A stretch of DNA of 64,000 nucleotides, taken from contig CAVWAR010000002.1 of the NCBI GenBank assembly GCA_963753075.1, positions 186,001-250,000 on the forward strand, read 5' to 3'. Of the stretch, positions 8,494-18,565 are shown one piece after another. The notes under the pieces are model-generated. The model was not told where the DNA came from. It saw only the letters and a list, made by a program, of their open reading frames with translations, and ran no database searches. Position numbers and translations under genes: made by a program. Position 1 is the stretch's first letter. Every line of letters begins with the position of its first letter. The DNA is from Prado023 sp963753075. GTDB lineage: Bacteria > Actinomycetota > Actinomycetes > S36-B12 > CAIYMF01.

Positions 8494-8545
8494 TCAGGGA
8501 GGCACCCTGAGTTCGGCTCAGGGTGCGCTCAGGGTCGGATCAGGG
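8494..8545. promoter_or_regulatory. Five-site operator array between divergent PspC genes
   Basis: TCAGGG occurs at 8494-8499, 8518-8523, 8529-8534 and 8540-8545, and its inverse CCCTGA at 8505-8510. The last three copies are spaced exactly 11 bp apart. The central pair forms a perfect palindrome with 9-bp arms, CACCCTGAG (8503-8511) and CTCAGGGTG (8517-8525), around five bases. The array lies just upstream of the kinase -35 region and about 45-100 bp before the PspC gene, a fitting place for activation by the LuxR regulator encoded next door. Confidence 0.6.
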
Positions 8546-8590
8546 GGATTCCGGCTACCGGCCGGGGTTGTTCGGCGGGATGGTGGAGCC

Positions 8591-9970
8591 ATGAACGAAA
8601 CAACACCCACCCCGCCCCCCGTCCCCGACAACACACCCGACGAGCAGCCCACCTCGGTGCTCGGCGAGTCCCCGGCCGAGAGCCCGGCCGCCCCGGCTGG
8701 GCCCGCTGCCCCGGCTGGCTCCTACCCGCCCCCGGGCTACCAGCCGCCGAATGCCTATCCACCGCCCGGCGCGTACCCGCCCCCGGCGGCCACCCCGCCG
8801 CCCGGCAGCTACCAGCAGCCGTCCTACGCCCAGTCCGGGGGGTACGGCCAGTCGGGCAGCTATGGTCAATCTGCTGGCTACGACCAGTCCTACGGGTACC
8901 AGCAGCCGGCCGGCTACCAGGCTCCGGGCCCGTACCCGCCGCCAGGACCGGGCCGTCGACTGAACCGGAGCCGCAGCAACCGGGTCATCGGCGGGGTCTG
9001 CGGGGGCCTGGCGCGGTACTGGAACACCGACGCGACCCTTCTGCGGATCCTGACGGTCGTCCTGACGCTGGCCACCGGTGGCGCATTCCTGGTCGGCTAC
9101 CTGATCGCCTGGATCGCCATCCCGGACGAACCGATGCGGCCGAACCCTTTCGGAGCGCCCGCTGACGAGGTCGGCTACGCCGCGGGCGGCAACCCCAGCT
9201 ACGCCGACCACCCGGCCGACTACATCGCCCCGGCCCCCCGCGAGCGCTCCTACCTCGGGTGGCTCGTGCTGTCGGCCGCCATCCTCGCCGCCGGCGTCCT
9301 GGGCCTGATCGGCTTCCTCCTGCCGGCAAGCGCCGGCGTGTGGGGAGTGATCCTCGGCGTCGCCCTGGCCATCCTGGGCATCGGCATGCTGGTCGGCGCG
9401 AAGTACGGCCGGGCCCGGTGGCTGCTGTGGTTCGCGATCCCCCTGGCGTTCATCACGTTCGCCACGGTCTCGGCCAGCAACTTCGTGCGGGACAACCCGA
9501 ACTGGGACCGCTGGGTCGCCTCGACGCAGGACGATGGCCAGTGGGGCGGGCTGAGCCTCGGTGAGCGCGTCTGGCAGGTCGAACCCCTCGACGTCGAGGA
9601 CTCCCCGCTGGAGTACCGGCTGTCCGCAGGGTCAGCCACGCTGGACCTGACCGGGTTGACCGCACGTGGGACCACCGAGTCCACGCAGGACGGGCAGCGC
9701 CTCACGATCGACGCCGGCGTCGGGCTCGGTGAACTCATCATCGTGATCCCGGGCGACATGCAGCTGGACCTGACCGGCAGCGTGGATGTCGGGCAGATCG
9801 ACCTCCCGCAGCAGCTGCCGATCGACCGCAGCAACGACGACGTCGACGGCACCAACCTGGACGTCGTCACCACGCTCGACCCGGTGGCCGAGCAGGCCCC
9901 GGCCTACATCGTCACCGTCGACGCCGCCATCGGCGCCGGAAACCTGGAGGTGCGCCGTGAGGCAGCATGA
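8591..9970 (+). CDS. PspC-domain membrane protein with C-terminal toast-rack-like domain
   Basis: The 459 residues are built as follows. About 1-125 is a Pro/Gly/Tyr-rich disordered region with repeated PPGxYPPP and YGQSGSYGQS motifs. About 126-190 is a PspC domain (NRSRSNRVIGGVCGGLARYW plus a membrane helix). About 220-300 holds three more membrane helices. About 310-459 is a beta-rich, Thr/Asp-rich region like the toast-rack domain at the C terminus of LiaF/PspC proteins. The product is inferred to be the effector or feedback partner of the divergent PspC kinase. GGTGGA precedes ATG 8591. The stop region overlaps the next gene by 14 bp, so they form an operon. Confidence 0.85.
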   Translation: MNETTPTPPPVPDNTPDEQPTSVLGESPAESPAAPAGPAAPAGSYPPPGYQPPNAYPPPGAYPPPAATPPPGSYQQPSYAQSGGYGQSGSYGQSAGYDQSYGYQQPAGYQAPGPYPPPGPGRRLNRSRSNRVIGGVCGGLARYWNTDATLLRILTVVLTLATGGAFLVGYLIAWIAIPDEPMRPNPFGAPADEVGYAAGGNPSYADHPADYIAPAPRERSYLGWLVLSAAILAAGVLGLIGFLLPASAGVWGVILGVALAILGIGMLVGAKYGRARWLLWFAIPLAFITFATVSASNFVRDNPNWDRWVASTQDDGQWGGLSLGERVWQVEPLDVEDSPLEYRLSAGSATLDLTGLTARGTTESTQDGQRLTIDAGVGLGELIIVIPGDMQLDLTGSVDVGQIDLPQQLPIDRSNDDVDGTNLDVVTTLDPVAEQAPAYIVTVDAAIGAGNLEVRREAA

Positions 9971-10208
9971 GACCGACTACCTGTCCCTGGCCGCTGGCCT
10001 GATCTTCACGACCCTCGGGGTGCTGTTCGCCATCAGCGCGGCGACCGGCTGGCAGATCGACGGGAGATGGATCGCCCCCACTGTCCTGATCGCGCTCGGG
10101 GCAGGCGGAGTAGCCGCCTCGCTGACGGCCTCGAAGCGCCAGCAGCAGGCCGAGGAGATCGCCACGGCTGAGTCCGCCGAGAGCTGGCCGACGGACCCGT
10201 TCGCCTGA
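9957..10208 (+). CDS. Small two-helix membrane protein coupled to the PspC gene
   Basis: The 83 residues contain two hydrophobic helices (about 7-26 and 35-54) and a charged Gln/Glu-rich tail (SKRQQQAEEIATAESAES). GTG 9957 lies inside the last codons of the PspC gene (14-bp overlap), and GGAGG at 9947-9951 is well spaced, so this start is firm. The layout suggests a partner protein of the PspC membrane module. No named family was recognised. Confidence 0.75.
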   Translation: MRQHETDYLSLAAGLIFTTLGVLFAISAATGWQIDGRWIAPTVLIALGAGGVAASLTASKRQQQAEEIATAESAESWPTDPFA

Positions 10209-10228
10209 CCGAACCGCCGGCAACACGG

Positions 10229-10296
10229 GACACCCTCCCCGTTTCCGTTCCCCCTCCACGAATTGCCGGAGGCAGGACGCAAACGGGGAGGGTGTC
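10229..10296. terminator. Long inverted repeat between convergent operons
   Basis: A perfect 16-bp inverted repeat (10229-10244 and 10281-10296; arms GACACCCTCCCCGTTT and its complement) surrounds a 36-base loop that can fold further. It lies between the PspC operon (+) and guaA (-) and probably stops transcription from both sides. The long loop is unusual for a simple intrinsic terminator. Confidence 0.6.
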
Positions 10297-10339
10297 ATGT
10301 GTTCGGGGTGCTCGACGCCGTGCACGTCGGCGTGCGGGG

Positions 10340-11905
<1,566 letters not shown>

Positions 11906-11911
11906 GGACGA

Positions 11912-11917
11912 AGCCTA
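11912..11917 (-). promoter_or_regulatory. -10 element of guaA
   Basis: TAGGCT on the minus strand ends six bases before GTG 11905, placing the expected transcription start at the start codon. No Shine-Dalgarno sequence is visible. Confidence 0.45.
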
Positions 11918-11967
11918 CGCGGGCACGGCGCCGGGCGGACCGCAGCCCGATCCTCGTTCGACTCCGG

Positions 11968-13806
11968 CTACTGCGTGGGGACCTTGGGGATGCCGAGGTC
12001 GACCGGCAGGCGCAGGGCACCGGACGCATGGTCGGGGACGACCGGGTTCTTGGGCTGCACCGGACTCACCCGGCGGTAGCCGGTGCCCTGCTCGGGGCGC
12101 GGATCCTCCTCGCCCGCGTTGGGCCACAGCGACATCGCCCGCTCGGCCATCGCCGTGATGGTCAGCGACGGGTTGACGCCCACGTTGGCCGTGATGGTCG
12201 ACCCGTCGGCGATGTGCAGCCCCGGGTAGCCGTGCACCCGGTGGTACGGGTCGATGACACCCTCATCGGGGGTCAGGCCGATCACGGCACCCCCGATGAA
12301 GTGCGCGGTCATCGGCGCATCGACAACCTCACCCCAGTTGCCCCTCGGGCTCCCACCGATGATCCTGGCCAGCCGGCGCATGGCGTCGTTGGCCACGGGG
12401 ATCCAACTCGGGTTCGGCGCCCCCTCTCCCTGCCGGCTGCGCAGGCGGAACCGCCCGGACCGCGTCCGCTCACCGGCCACCGTGATCGAGTTGTTCACGT
12501 TCTGCATGACCAGGGCGATGATCCCCTTCTCCGAGGCCCCCCGGACGTAGACCGACCGGACGACGTCCCACGGGTGCTTGATGGCCTCACGGGCCCACTG
12601 CTTGTAGCGGGGGACGCCCTCCTGGCCGTCACTCATGACCGTCTCGAGCAGGAGCATCGAGTTCGAGCCCTTGCCGTAGCGGACTGGCTCGATGTGTGTG
12701 TTCGGGTCCGGGAAGAACGAGGAGGTGATCGCCACGCCATGGGTGAAGTCGCCCTCACCGGGCGGCGTCGCGTTCACGACGCCCACCAGCGATTCCGAGT
12801 TGGTGCGCGTCAGCGATCCGAGCCGGGGGGACAGGTCGGGAAGGACCCCGTCGGCCAGCAGGCGGTGCAGGAGGCTCTGTGTCCCCCAGGTCCCGGCTGA
12901 GAACACCACGTGGTCTGCAGTGAAGGTGCGCCCGGCACCAACAGCGCTGTCCTCGGGCGGAGCCTGGTCCCCGGACCTGCGTGCTGCGACCTTCCCGCGG
13001 ACCTTCCCGCTCGCCTTCGCGGCAAGGGATTCGGTGGAGCGGGTATCGACCGCCCAGCGGCCGTCGGGCAGCTGGCGGACCGTGGTCACCGTTGTCAGCG
13101 GATGGACCTTCGCCCCGGCGCCCTCGGCCAGGCCCAGGTAGTTCTTCACCAGCGTGTTCTTGGCGTTGTGCCGACAGCCGGTCATGCACTCGCCGCACTC
13201 GATGCACCCGGTCCGCTCCGGTCCGACACCGCCGAAGTAGGGGTCGGGCTCGGTCACGCCGGGAGCGGACCCGAAGTAGACGCCCACGGGAGTGCGCTTG
13301 AAGGTGTGCCCCACACCCATCTCGTCCGCGACAGCCTTGAAGGCCACGTCGGCAGCAGTCATCGTCGGGTTGGTCACCACCCCCAGCATTCGCTGGGCCT
13401 GGTCGTAGAACGGCAGCAGCTCCTCGGACCAGTCCGTGATGTGGCCCCAGTGCGGGTCCTTGAAGTACCCCTCGCCCGGGACGTAGAGGGTGTTGGCGTA
13501 GACCAGCGACCCTCCGCCGACGCCAGCGCCGGCCAGGACGATGACATCGTTCAGGCGATGGATCCGCTGGATCCCGAAGCAGCCGACCTCGGGGGCGAAC
13601 AGGTAGTCCCTGACCCGCCAGCTGGTCTTCGGCAGCTCAGAATCGGCGAACCGCCGGCCGGACTCCAGAACGCCTACCCGGTATCCCTTCTCGGTCAGCC
13701 GGAGCGCGGTGACCGACCCTCCGAACCCGGATCCGATGACCAGAACGTCGTAATCGGTGGCGGTAGCATCGGGGCCGCCCTCCCAGCTGTCCTCGAACTC
13801 GCCCAT
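11968..13806 (-). CDS. choD: GMC-family flavin oxidoreductase, ChoD (mycobacterial putative cholesterol oxidase) type
   Basis: A 612-residue FAD enzyme. The dinucleotide-binding GSGFGG is at 25-30 (DYDVLVIGSGFGGS), the second GMC signature GAGVGGGSLVYANTLYVP at about 93-110, and the C-terminal GMC segment HRVHGYPGLHIADGSTITANVGVNPSLT near the end. From memory it resembles M. tuberculosis Rv3409c, which is likewise next to guaB3, though cholesterol as the true substrate is uncertain. C201, C204, C207 and C211 form a CxxCxxCxxxC pattern like a [4Fe-4S] ferredoxin motif. ATG 13806 has TATCGT seven bases upstream. It lies 62 bp upstream of guaA, with gabD2 upstream of it. Confidence 0.85.
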   Translation of the reverse strand: MGEFEDSWEGGPDATATDYDVLVIGSGFGGSVTALRLTEKGYRVGVLESGRRFADSELPKTSWRVRDYLFAPEVGCFGIQRIHRLNDVIVLAGAGVGGGSLVYANTLYVPGEGYFKDPHWGHITDWSEELLPFYDQAQRMLGVVTNPTMTAADVAFKAVADEMGVGHTFKRTPVGVYFGSAPGVTEPDPYFGGVGPERTGCIECGECMTGCRHNAKNTLVKNYLGLAEGAGAKVHPLTTVTTVRQLPDGRWAVDTRSTESLAAKASGKVRGKVAARRSGDQAPPEDSAVGAGRTFTADHVVFSAGTWGTQSLLHRLLADGVLPDLSPRLGSLTRTNSESLVGVVNATPPGEGDFTHGVAITSSFFPDPNTHIEPVRYGKGSNSMLLLETVMSDGQEGVPRYKQWAREAIKHPWDVVRSVYVRGASEKGIIALVMQNVNNSITVAGERTRSGRFRLRSRQGEGAPNPSWIPVANDAMRRLARIIGGSPRGNWGEVVDAPMTAHFIGGAVIGLTPDEGVIDPYHRVHGYPGLHIADGSTITANVGVNPSLTITAMAERAMSLWPNAGEEDPRPEQGTGYRRVSPVQPKNPVVPDHASGALRLPVDLGIPKVPTQ

Positions 13807-13892
13807 GGCGTCGACGATATCGCCGTCTCCGGGGGTGCGCGCCGCGGGGCATGTCGAACACGGTGCAGCCGGGCGGTATGCCCGAATCCGGG

Positions 13893-15467
13893 CTACTTCA
13901 GCCCGGCGGCCTTCATGGCCCGGAACCCGCGCACGATGATGTCAGCCCAGTCGTCGTGCTCCATCCCGAACGGCGTGCCGAACCCGATCCCACGTTGGAT
14001 CGCGATCGTCTGCTCCTCGGTGAACCGGGTCAGGCCGTGGTCGCCGTTGCGCCGGCCCAGGCCGGACAGCCCCATCCCACCCATCGGGGCCCGGGTTGAC
14101 CCGAACGTGGCCTCGTAGGCCTCGTTGACGTTGACCGAGCCGGTCCGCAGCGCCCGGGCGATGACCTCCCCGCGCTGGTCGTCACCGACGAGCACTGAGG
14201 CGTTCAGGCCGAACGGCGACGCGTTGGCCAGCGCGATGGCCTCCTCCTCGGACTCGACACGGTGGACGGCAACGACCGGGCCGAACGTCTCGGCGCCGTA
14301 GCAGGTCATGTCCGGGGTGACGCCGGTCAGCACGGTCGGGGCGAAGTAGTAGGGGCCGACCTCCGGCAGTGGATGGCCACCGGTCACGACGGTGGCACCC
14401 TTGGCCACGGCATCGTCGACCGCCGCCCGAGTACGGGCCAGCTGCTCGGCGCTGATCAGTGAGCCGTAGTCAGATGCCCACCCCACGGACGCGTGCATCC
14501 GCAGTGCGCCGATCCGCGCGATGAACCGGTCCATGAAGGAGTCGTAGGCAGCACCCATGGCATAGATGCGCTCCATGGCCACGCACAGCTGCCCGGCGTT
14601 GTCGAAGCAGGCCCGCACGGCGATCTCGGCCGCTCGACCCGGATCGACGTCATCGACCACGATCATCGGGTTCTTCCCGCCGAGCTCCATCGAGCAGCCG
14701 ATCAGCCGTTCCCCGCACCTGCTCGCGATTGTCGCCCCGACCGCGGTGGAGCCGGTGAACATCATGTAGTCGGCGCGCTCGGTGATCTCTGGCCCCAGTT
14801 CGGGGCCGTACCCGAGAACGACCTGCATGACGCGCGGCGGGATCCCGGCGCGGTGCAGGAGGTCGACGACCCAGAGCGCGGTCAACGAGGTCTGGTGGTC
14901 CGGCTTGAGCACCACGGCGTTCCCCGCCATCAGCGCCGGGATGGCATCGGCGCCGGCCAGGAACAGCGGGTAGTTCCACGGGGCGATGTTGCCCACGACC
15001 CCCACCGGCCGACGCTCCACGGTCACCTTGGTCAGCAGCGGGAAGACCCCGGTCCTGCGGTCCGGCGCCAGCAGGCGGGAAGCGCCACGGGCATAGTGCC
15101 GTGCAACGGTGGCCACCCCGAGGATCTCCTTCAGGGCGTCCATGCGCGTCTTGCCGGTCTCCCACTGGATGAGGTCCAGACCCTCGTCACGATGGGACAG
15201 CAGCAGGTCGTGGAAGCGCAGCATGATCCGCTTGCGGTCCGCGACCTCCGTCCTGGCCCACCGGACCTGCGCCTGCCCGGCAGTCTCGAAGGCCATGTCG
15301 ACGTCCGCCACTGAGGAGTACGGGACCTCGACGAGCGGCATGCCGTCGAAGGGCGCCAACGTCGCATGGCGCTCAGCCCCCGGGTGGAGCACGGGGATGG
15401 TGAGCAGGGTCTCGACGAGGTCCACGTCGAAGCCAGGTCGGAGCGGGATGGAGGTATCGACACTCAT
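13893..15467 (-). CDS. gabD2: Succinate-semialdehyde dehydrogenase, GabD2 type
   Basis: A 524-residue aldehyde dehydrogenase oxidising an aldehyde, probably succinate semialdehyde, to the acid with NAD(P). It has the PWNYP motif with the catalytic Asn, FTGSTAVG of the cofactor fold, the general-base Glu in MELGGKNP, and the nucleophilic Cys in DNAGQLCVAMERIY. The arrangement and the C-terminal MGGMGLSGLGRRNG match the actinobacterial GabD2 group. The exact substrate is inferred from family only. ATG 15467 follows TAGCCT by six bases (leaderless). It is co-oriented with glpD and choD, each separated by about 90 bp. Confidence 0.9.
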   Translation of the reverse strand: MSVDTSIPLRPGFDVDLVETLLTIPVLHPGAERHATLAPFDGMPLVEVPYSSVADVDMAFETAGQAQVRWARTEVADRKRIMLRFHDLLLSHRDEGLDLIQWETGKTRMDALKEILGVATVARHYARGASRLLAPDRRTGVFPLLTKVTVERRPVGVVGNIAPWNYPLFLAGADAIPALMAGNAVVLKPDHQTSLTALWVVDLLHRAGIPPRVMQVVLGYGPELGPEITERADYMMFTGSTAVGATIASRCGERLIGCSMELGGKNPMIVVDDVDPGRAAEIAVRACFDNAGQLCVAMERIYAMGAAYDSFMDRFIARIGALRMHASVGWASDYGSLISAEQLARTRAAVDDAVAKGATVVTGGHPLPEVGPYYFAPTVLTGVTPDMTCYGAETFGPVVAVHRVESEEEAIALANASPFGLNASVLVGDDQRGEVIARALRTGSVNVNEAYEATFGSTRAPMGGMGLSGLGRRNGDHGLTRFTEEQTIAIQRGIGFGTPFGMEHDDWADIIVRGFRAMKAAGLK

Positions 15468-15473
15468 GCCGGC

Positions 15474-15479
15474 AGGCTA
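15474..15479 (-). promoter_or_regulatory. -10 element of gabD2
   Basis: TAGCCT on the minus strand ends six bases before ATG 15467, again implying a leaderless transcript. Confidence 0.4.
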
Positions 15480-15555
15480 CCGCGCCACCCAGCCAGCGGT
15501 CCGACCAGCGGTCCAGGGACCGGTCCAGGCAGCGCGCCGAGCGGGAGCCCCAGGA

Positions 15556-17286
15556 TCAGGGGCTGGGGGGCTGGTGCCGGGGCACGTTTGGCTGCTCGAC
15601 GCCCACAGCGTCGATCTCGGCCGCGATGCGGTGCTCGTCCCAGCCGAGGATCGGGGCGACCAGCTCCGCGGTGTCGCGGGCCGCGGCGGCGGCCCGGTCC
15701 CGGGTCTGGACCGCCAGGCGGGTGCGCCGGATCAGGATGTCGCCGAGCGTCCGCGCCCCCTCGTCCCGGGCCGCGACCACCGCCTCGGCGCGGATGACCC
15801 GGCCGTCGGGATGCAGGGGCGCTCCGAGGCTGGGGTCGGCGGCGACGAGGGCGAGCACGTCCTCGGTCCGGTCTCCATGGCGACGAAGCAGCCGCTCCAC
15901 GTAGATCGTGTCCAGACCCGCAGCCCGGGCACGGCGCACCCGCGCTGCCCACTGCTCGCGGAACCCGTCGGCGCCGACGAGGGGAACCCCCTCGGTCGAG
16001 GACCGCTCCACGGTGCCGGGCAGCTGGTCGGCGGCAGCGTCGACCGCATCGGCGGCCATCACCCGGTAGGTCGTGTACTTGCCGCCGGCGATGGCGACGA
16101 ACCCCGGGACCGGCAGCATCACGGCGTGCTCCCGTGACAGCTGAGTGGTGTCGCCCTGCCCCGCCGACAGCAGCGGTCGAAGGCCCGCGTACACACCGAC
16201 GACGTCCTCATGCACGAGCGGCCGGGACAACCACCGGTTCGCCTGGCCAAGCAGGTACTCCACGTCCTCGCCCGTCACACCAGGCGACTCCCGCGGGCCG
16301 TCGTCGTCGGTGTCGGTCGTCCCGATCAGCCAGTGCTCGCTCCAGGGCAGCAGGAAGAGCACGCTGTTCGGTGTTCGCGCAATCACCGCCATGGACGAGC
16401 GGAAGCTGCGCCGAGGAACGACCAGGTGCACACCCTTGCTGCGCCGGACGCTCTCACCGGCTGGCTCCCCGGTGGCCATCGCCACGAGGTCATCGGTCCA
16501 CACGCCGGCAGCCGAGAGGACGACTCGGGCGTGCACGACGAACTCCTCGCCGGTGGACACGTCACGGACGAGCGCCCCGGCCACTCGCGGAGCGCCGCTG
16601 GCGCCCTCGTGGTGCTCGTTTCCTTCGTGGACCCTGATCAGGTCGACGACCTGGACGCCTGTGGCCACCGCGGCACCCTTCGCCGCGGCCGTGCGGGCCA
16701 GGGCGAGGGTGTGGCGGGCATCGTCGATCTGGGCGTCATGGAACCGGACTGCCCCCTCCATCGCGTCCACACGCAGGCCGGGAGCCAGGCCGTGCACAGC
16801 AGCCGAGGACAGGGTCCGCGGCCGGGGCATGGTGCCGCCGTAGGCACCGATCCGCGACAGCATGTCGTAGAGCGCCACGCCGGCGCCCATGTACGAGCGT
16901 TCCACTCCTCCGCTGGCCGGGAGCAGGAACGGGACCGGCCGGACGAGGTGCGGGGCCAGCCGGTCGAGCAGCAGCCCGCGTTCGGTCAGCGCCTCGCGCA
17001 CGAGTGCGAACTCCCGCTGCTCGAGGTAGCGCAGGCCCCCGTGGGCCAGGCGCGAGGATCGACTCGATGTCCCCGAGGCCAGGTCGCCCGCCTCCACCAG
17101 GCCCACGGACAGGCCACGGACAGCGGCGTCGAGGGCGGCACCGCAGCCGACCACGCCACCACCCACGACCAGCAGGTCGAGCGGGCTCTCCGGGGTTGTC
17201 GCCCGCATCCTCGCGAGCGAGGCTGCGCGCTGGTCCGGCCCGAGGCTGGACGGGTCCTCGGTGTGACGGATATCACGAGTGCTCAT
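15556..17286 (-). CDS. glpD: Glycerol-3-phosphate dehydrogenase (FAD, aerobic)
   Basis: It oxidises sn-glycerol 3-phosphate to dihydroxyacetone phosphate and passes electrons to quinones at the membrane. The 576 residues show the FAD-binding VVGGGVVGCGAALDAAVRG (about 40-58), SSRLAHGGLRYLEQ, and the family segment GTTDTDDDGPRESPGVTGEDVEYLL. A C-terminal alpha-helical domain follows. Length is normal. ATG 17286 has AAGAAT six bases upstream, a weaker form of the leaderless layout seen in neighbouring genes. The upstream gap to guaB3 carries four DnaA-box-like 9-mers. Confidence 0.95.
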   Translation of the reverse strand: MSTRDIRHTEDPSSLGPDQRAASLARMRATTPESPLDLLVVGGGVVGCGAALDAAVRGLSVGLVEAGDLASGTSSRSSRLAHGGLRYLEQREFALVREALTERGLLLDRLAPHLVRPVPFLLPASGGVERSYMGAGVALYDMLSRIGAYGGTMPRPRTLSSAAVHGLAPGLRVDAMEGAVRFHDAQIDDARHTLALARTAAAKGAAVATGVQVVDLIRVHEGNEHHEGASGAPRVAGALVRDVSTGEEFVVHARVVLSAAGVWTDDLVAMATGEPAGESVRRSKGVHLVVPRRSFRSSMAVIARTPNSVLFLLPWSEHWLIGTTDTDDDGPRESPGVTGEDVEYLLGQANRWLSRPLVHEDVVGVYAGLRPLLSAGQGDTTQLSREHAVMLPVPGFVAIAGGKYTTYRVMAADAVDAAADQLPGTVERSSTEGVPLVGADGFREQWAARVRRARAAGLDTIYVERLLRRHGDRTEDVLALVAADPSLGAPLHPDGRVIRAEAVVAARDEGARTLGDILIRRTRLAVQTRDRAAAAARDTAELVAPILGWDEHRIAAEIDAVGVEQPNVPRHQPPSP

Positions 17287-17332
17287 GAGCCCATTCTTCC
17301 CATGCCATCGGCGTTTTCGCCGTTCGGGACCA

Positions 17333-17429
17333 TGTGGATGACTTCCTTCGACGTGTGGACGAAGAGCTGTTTCCGTGCTGCGGAACCCGGGTTCACGCCT
17401 GTGGATAACCTACCTTGATCTGTGGATAT
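17333..17429. promoter_or_regulatory. Cluster of four DnaA-box-like 9-mers
   Basis: TGTGGATGA (17333-17341), TGTGGACGA (17354-17362), TGTGGATAA (17400-17408) and TGTGGATAT (17421-17429) all run in the same orientation. Their complements are forms of TTATCCACA; the third is an exact consensus DnaA box and the others differ at one or two positions. The spacings 21, 46 and 21 bp put each pair two helical turns apart. The cluster fills the glpD-guaB3 gap. No dnaA, dnaN or AT-rich unwinding region is near, so it is not an origin. Confidence 0.45.
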
Positions 17430-18544
17430 CAGTGGCCCGGGGACACCGTGACGTCGACCCGCTGGAACTCCTTGAGATCCGAGTATCCGGAGGTGGCCAT
17501 CGCCCGACGCAGCGCCCCGACCAGGTTCATCGTCCCGTCCGGGACCCTGCTGGGACCATGCATGACCTGCTCGAGGGACCCGACAGTGCCGGTCCAGTGC
17601 CGCTCACCGCGGGGCAGCTCGGCATGGACAGCCTCCATCCCCCAGTGCCAGCCGCGTCCGGGAGCCTCCGCGGCACGCGCCAGCGGGGAGCCGACCATCA
17701 CTGCGTCGGCACCACAGGCCACGGCCTTGACGATGTCCCCGCTGCGGCCCATGGCGCCGTCGGCGATCACGTGCACATACCGCCCGCCGGACTCGTCCAT
17801 GTAGTCGCGCCGCGCGGCCGACACGTCGGCGACCGCCGTGGCCATCGGCACGCGGACCCCCAGCACATCGGCCGTGGTGTGGGAGGCGCCGCCGCCGAAG
17901 CCGACCAGCACACCCGCCGCGCCCGCGCGCATCAGGTGCAGGGCAGCGCGGTAGGTGGCCACCCCACCGACCACGACCGGCGCGTCCAGCGTGTAGATGA
18001 AGTCCTTGAGATTCAGCGCATCATCCTCTGAGCTCACGTGCTCCGCGGACACAGTGGTCCCCCGGATCACGAACAGATCGATGCCGGCACTGGTGAGCAC
18101 GGGTGCCAGCTCGGTGACCCGGTTGGGTGACAGCGCCCCCGCCACGGTCATTCCGGCATCGCGGATCTCGGCGATCCGCTCACGGATCAGGCCGGGCTGC
18201 ACCGGTGCGGCGTACAGCTGCTGCATACGGGCGTTCGCCTGCAGCTCCGGCAGCTGGCTGATCTCCTCGTAGGCCGATGCGGTGTGCTCGTAGCGGGTCC
18301 ACAGCCCCTCGAGGTTGAGCACCCCAAGCCCCCCCAGCTGACCCATCCGGATAGCGGTCTCGGGGGAGATGATCGAGTCCATCGGCGCCCCGATGATCGG
18401 GTTGTCGAACCGATAGGCATCGATCTGCCAGGCTGTGCTGACCAGCTCCGGGGCCCGGGTGCGCCGGCTTGGGGCGATCGCGATGTCATCGAAGGACATT
18501 GCTGCGCGGCCCCGCTTGCCAAGGCCGATCTCGATGTCGTTCAT
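17429..18544 (-). CDS. guaB3: GuaB3-type IMP dehydrogenase/GMP reductase family protein
   Basis: A 371-residue TIM-barrel protein of the IMPDH/GMPR family without CBS domains, starting NDIEIGLGKRGR and ending DLKEFQRVDVTVSPGH, as in the GuaB3 group always found beside guaB in actinobacteria. Recent work on other members points to GMP reductase activity (family knowledge, not shown here). In the phosphate loop, where IMPDH has GSICTTR with the catalytic Cys, this protein reads GASHTTA, so the Cys is replaced. GGAGGAG precedes ATG 18544. It lies 21 bp downstream of guaB, in one operon. Confidence 0.9.
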   Translation of the reverse strand: MNDIEIGLGKRGRAAMSFDDIAIAPSRRTRAPELVSTAWQIDAYRFDNPIIGAPMDSIISPETAIRMGQLGGLGVLNLEGLWTRYEHTASAYEEISQLPELQANARMQQLYAAPVQPGLIRERIAEIRDAGMTVAGALSPNRVTELAPVLTSAGIDLFVIRGTTVSAEHVSSEDDALNLKDFIYTLDAPVVVGGVATYRAALHLMRAGAAGVLVGFGGGASHTTADVLGVRVPMATAVADVSAARRDYMDESGGRYVHVIADGAMGRSGDIVKAVACGADAVMVGSPLARAAEAPGRGWHWGMEAVHAELPRGERHWTGTVGSLEQVMHGPSRVPDGTMNLVGALRRAMATSGYSDLKEFQRVDVTVSPGH

Positions 18545-18565
18545 GTGCTCCTCCGGTCCACCGCG

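Noticed and set aside
10229..10296. Repeat unit of a CRISPR array
   Set aside because: Only one inverted pair, no spacer periodicity and no cas genes; position between convergent genes fits a terminator.
17333..17429. DnaA boxes as a replication origin
   Set aside because: No dnaA, dnaN, recF or gyrB nearby, no AT-rich unwinding element, and only four boxes.
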